Part shown: positions 11,430-64,000 of the stretch, piece after piece
Layout: each line of letters starts with the position of its first letter
Numbering within the stretch: the stretch's first letter is position 1
Source: Ashinkailepas kermadecensis
Taxonomy: Eukaryota > Arthropoda > Thecostraca > Neolepadidae
Assembly (NCBI GenBank): GCA_034440615.1
Contig: JAOTOM010005110.1
Location: 784,001-848,000, forward strand
Length of the DNA: 64,000 bases
Direction: 5' to 3'
Notes under the pieces: model-generated
The model's input: the letters and a program-made list of their open reading frames with translations, nothing else
Database searches by the model: none
Told to the model about the DNA's origin: nothing
Made by a program: the position numbers and the translations under genes

Positions 11430-12060
11430 GCATTCTGCCCACTAGGTAGTTACCTAGTCATAAAAGTCATAAAGAGTTTAGATTTAATAAGAGCCACAAG
11501 TGCCCATCCAGTTGAGTCTGTAAATGGAAGATACCATAAGCCTGGTAAAAAGACCCAATCCAACCATCACCACATCCTAAAGAAACTATCCACCAACATC
11601 CCACACACCTATCCATGCCTATCTACCCTAGCTATCCAGCCCTATTCCCCTGATCCCCCTAAACACATGTGGATTGCATGCCCTACCAACAACCTTCAAA
11701 CCGCATTCATGCCCGCTTAAAGGGGTCTGTGCCATGCACACCCACCTAGCACAAATCTCACCCCATCCACCACAAGTCAGAACTCAAAAACAAGATTTTC
11801 CTGTCTAAAAAATTTGTCCACCCTACTTTTAAATACATTCAATGAGGAACTCACCACAACATCAGCAGGCAGCCTATTCCACTGATCAACAACCCTTTGA
11901 CTGAAGACCTGTTGTCACTTAACTGTCCTACACCTCAACTTGTCTTTCACATCACGTCACATCATTCAAATTGACCTGATCTAGTCCTTTAATAATTTTG
12001 TACATTTCAATCATGTCTCCTTTAATCTCCTATTTCCAACATCATATTTTTATATGGCAA
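11430..12060 (-). mobile_element. 5'-truncated non-LTR (LINE) remnant
   Basis: The complement of 11777-12030 reads as the C-terminal end of a CR1/Jockey-like reverse transcriptase ORF: GDMIEMYKIIKGLDQVNL, then, after a stop and a frameshift, FSQRVVDQWNRLPADVVV and a stop at 11777-11779. The rest, down to about 11430, would be its 3' UTR. Stops and the shift show it is dead. Clade assignment is inference from these conserved phrases. Confidence 0.75.
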
Positions 12061-12071
12061 TAATAATGACA

Positions 12072-13000
12072 TTAACACGCACCCTGGAGGGCCTCTGAGA
12101 ATTACGCGCACTGGAGGGGGGGCGGATTCCGCCCCCCCTAAGATCGCGGCTCCTAGTAAAGCTGGAGGAACGAAATTCGCAGGGTGGATGGGCACGGTAG
12201 TGAACTCTATTGTGTGCAATTTTTGTGACATTAGGTCAATATCTTCAAGGTCAAATCAGGTCAGATTTGCAAAATTTTCCGGTTTTGCGTGGCTTGGCTT
12301 GTCATCGTTATGGATCGCTGTGATTGTGTTTAAATGCTCAAAAATGGGCATCAATGATGTTTTGAACATTACTAATGATGCAATGCAGATGATAGACCCA
12401 ACATTTGACCTCAGGTCACCTACATAGCACCACTTTATCAGGTCAGTTACCTGTTCCAGTTACCGGAACCGGCCGCCCGCCCGACTGCTCCGTCGGGCAG
12501 CTCGGAGCAATCGGCTTCGTGAAGAAGGGAGTGAAGTACATGAATAAAGTATGGAAACGCAATGATAAACAGTACAAATGACAACCAGTAGTGCATTTAT
12601 GGCAACATTCCAGTTGATCAAGTTTGGTTCCATTAACCTGTCATGAACTTGACCTGACTTGACCTTAGTGACCTAACATGACCTTGAAACTATACAGCAT
12701 ATCAATATGCATCAAACAAGTCCCTAGTGTTGCCTAGAACACTTCCCTTTTGTCAGTATACTGGGAGCGCATCTGCGCCGATTTTTGTGGTCTGGCGCTA
12801 TAACATTTTTTGACTTTAGCGGCCCCTAACTTGAAAAATTTTCGGGCGATTTCCATTTGTCTTACTTTAAACGACGCGCCGTTCATTTTTAAGCAGGTAC
12901 ACCGAAAATCGCGTATATCGACCGGTAAAATCTGCAGTTATTTGCGAAAAACCGGAGGGTTGGGCGGATTTCGCCCCCCCCCCTCCAGTGCGCGTGTTAA
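12072..13000. mobile_element. TTAA-flanked MITE, about 930 bp
   Basis: Begins TTAACACGC and ends GCGTGTTAA, with inverted termini extending through CACTGGAGGGGG and a GCGGAT(T)CCGCC block against GGCGGATTTCGCC. The terminal TTAA could be a target duplication as in piggyBac-type elements. No transposase ORF is present. The left terminus looks partly duplicated (ACGCACCCTGGAGG, then ACGCGCACTGGAGG). Confidence 0.7.
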
Positions 13001-13009
13001 GGTACCATT

Positions 13010-14155
13010 TGTAGGATAGCATACGGTCAGATGCGGCTGTGCCGGTAGGACGGCGGGTGATGAGGCCCGCACGTGCTCATCACGCCTTTGTGGCGGCAGG
13101 TCGTCGCCTTGGTCCACACAACAGCTGATAACACACACACAACAACTGATGACAGTCTGCTGCTATGGCTGATTGGATGCCCAATTATCTCCAGTCTAGT
13201 GCCGGCGCTGTCAGTAGAGGCGAGTAGATGGTTGGTTAGTTTCCGCACCGCACAGCGGGCACAATTGATGCGGCACTCTGCTCGGTGAATGCGAGGCTCT
13301 AATCGTAGGCATCGTGTGTGTGTCACGTCATGGCAGAGGTGTCGCCTCGGAGCGGTACACCTCAGCAGCTGGACATGAGCTGAACCGGGAGAAGTGATTG
13401 TTCCATGACTGGGTGTCTGTGGTACGGCACCGGGCACGGCGGATAGCGCAGGCCGACACCGTTCGAGGCTTGCGCTGGCATTGCAGACAGACCGGGTGTC
13501 TGTGGTACCGGGCACACCGGTTGGTGCAGGCCGACACCGTTTGAGGCTGGTCAGGTCCATCCCACTCTGTCCCAACCAGACCAATGTTCATTTGAAGTGT
13601 GATTTTTTTTGTTGGAGGAGAGAGGAACTTAGTTATTAGGTTGTTTTGCTTTTGCTTCTGCTTTTTTGCTTTTATTTCTTTCTTTTTGCTTCTTTGCTTC
13701 TTTGTTTGCTTGCTTCTTTCTACTCTTGCTTCTTCTTTCTTCTTTCCTACTTATTTTGCTTATGTTTTTGCTTGCTTTTTCTTCTTTGCTTCTTTTACTT
13801 CTTTCGTCCATACGATTTCCCTGTCTTGCCTCTTTAGATTGTTGTTTTGGCCAATTTTCATCATGATGATTCCACCAATATGCTCACATTATTTCTGCAG
13901 AGAAATAATGGTTTTGTATACACTTTCTGTGCAGTCACATTAATGGGCAGATAATGATGTTATCTTCCTCATCTCTTAGACAATGGCTGCTCCTGTGCAG
14001 CAGATGCCATGACAGCCAACACCTTTCTGTCTAATTTTGACGTGTGTATTGATGTGCGTCGTAATGTTATTCGTTCCCCATTCTTACTTACTCATAAGTT
14101 AGTGAGTGGAACTGAGGCTAAATAGTATTTCACCTTTTGAACCTTTGCATTACAG
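13010..14155. other. Intergenic, pyrimidine-rich tract, probable Iml1 upstream region
   Basis: No exon recognised. 13640-13815 is a long imperfect pyrimidine tract of GCTTCTTT-type units. The stretch lies directly 5' of Iml1 exon 1 and may hold its promoter or 5' UTR exon, but no TATA box or initiator could be defended. Confidence 0.4.
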
Positions 14156-14185
14156 GTTCTTCAGGTTACAGGTGTTGGCATAAAG

Positions 14186-63642
<49,457 letters not shown>

Positions 63643-64000
63643 GTGAGTGGTGACCTGGCTGTGCGGGGTGGGTGACCTGGCCGGCGGGGAGGGTGACCTG
63701 GCTGTGTCCCTGGCCGGCGGGGAGGCTGACTTGCCTAATAGGGGATGGGTGGCCTGCCTGACAGGCGAGGAATGACTTGCCTGTCAGGTGAGGGCACATG
63801 TCTGTGTTACCAGTATATGGGGTCACCAGGCATCACATGCAGTCGCTCGTGCCTGCGACAGATGGTAGGGGCTTATCATGCCAGCTAATAACCGCAATAC
63901 TTGGCGAGACGTGATGATTGTAGTCGTCAGGTCGGATATGATTGTAGTCTTAGTTTAGATGTCCTTAGCACCGGCATGGAGGCTTTGCACCAATGACAGA

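Noticed and set aside
14156..14185. Coding sequence upstream of ATG 14186
   Set aside because: The reading frame VLQVTGVGIK is open, but the similarity to DEPDC5 starts at the Met; it is more likely 5' UTR.

Overview
This window is eukaryotic nuclear DNA. The protein-coding genes are split by GT-AG introns, tRNA genes lie inside introns, there are retroelements with target-site duplications, and very long micro- and minisatellites occur. The families present (an adducin-like class II aldolase-fold protein and Iml1/DEPDC5) are animal-like. TTAGG-type pentamers in the foldback elements would suit an arthropod, possibly a crustacean, but the species cannot be fixed from the sequence.

Layout. 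26-5604 (+): six exons of a 335-residue adducin-like protein; the first exon is near the window edge. 5605-14185: intergenic, with a cluster of nested foldback elements (about 8.8-10.7 kb), a 5'-truncated LINE remnant on the minus strand (about 11.4-12.06 kb) and a TTAA-flanked 0.93 kb MITE (12072-13000). 14186 to the window end (+): at least 21 exons of Iml1/DEPDC5, the GATOR1 subunit that restrains TORC1. They cover the N-terminal, SABA, SHEN and most of the DEP regions (about 1,045 codons), and the gene runs off the right edge. Exon phases agree at all junctions except one (exon 11 to 12), where a small exon is probably missing. The intron at 34910-46642 holds a nested same-strand gene for a secreted mucin-like protein (40107-42679, with two apparent +1 shifts in its Thr-rich repeat). 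The intron at 51384-62931 holds a 29-unit minisatellite and a tandem segmental array with five tRNA-Ser(GCT) copies. The last introns carry very long GA, GATA, CA/TG/TA and TCTG arrays.

The most striking pattern is that exon edges in both large genes are repeatedly flanked by tandem arrays. In many cases the repeat unit is a copy of the exon edge with its splice site: adducin-like exons 2, 3 and 5, and Iml1 exons 3, 4, 10, 13 and 16. The introns therefore look as if they grew by repeated tandem duplication of exon-intron junctions. A second unusual pattern is a family of ultra-short retroinsertions (27-56 bp) that share a 3' end resembling that of a local tRNA-derived SINE and are flanked by 12-17 bp target-site duplications. 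One of them has an empty-site counterpart in neighbouring tandem copies.

The two large genes are not obviously linked in function. Adducin-like proteins belong to the class II aldolase/adducin fold family, Iml1 acts in lysosomal nutrient signalling, and the mucin-like product would be secreted. All identities come from reading the translations; no database search was run.
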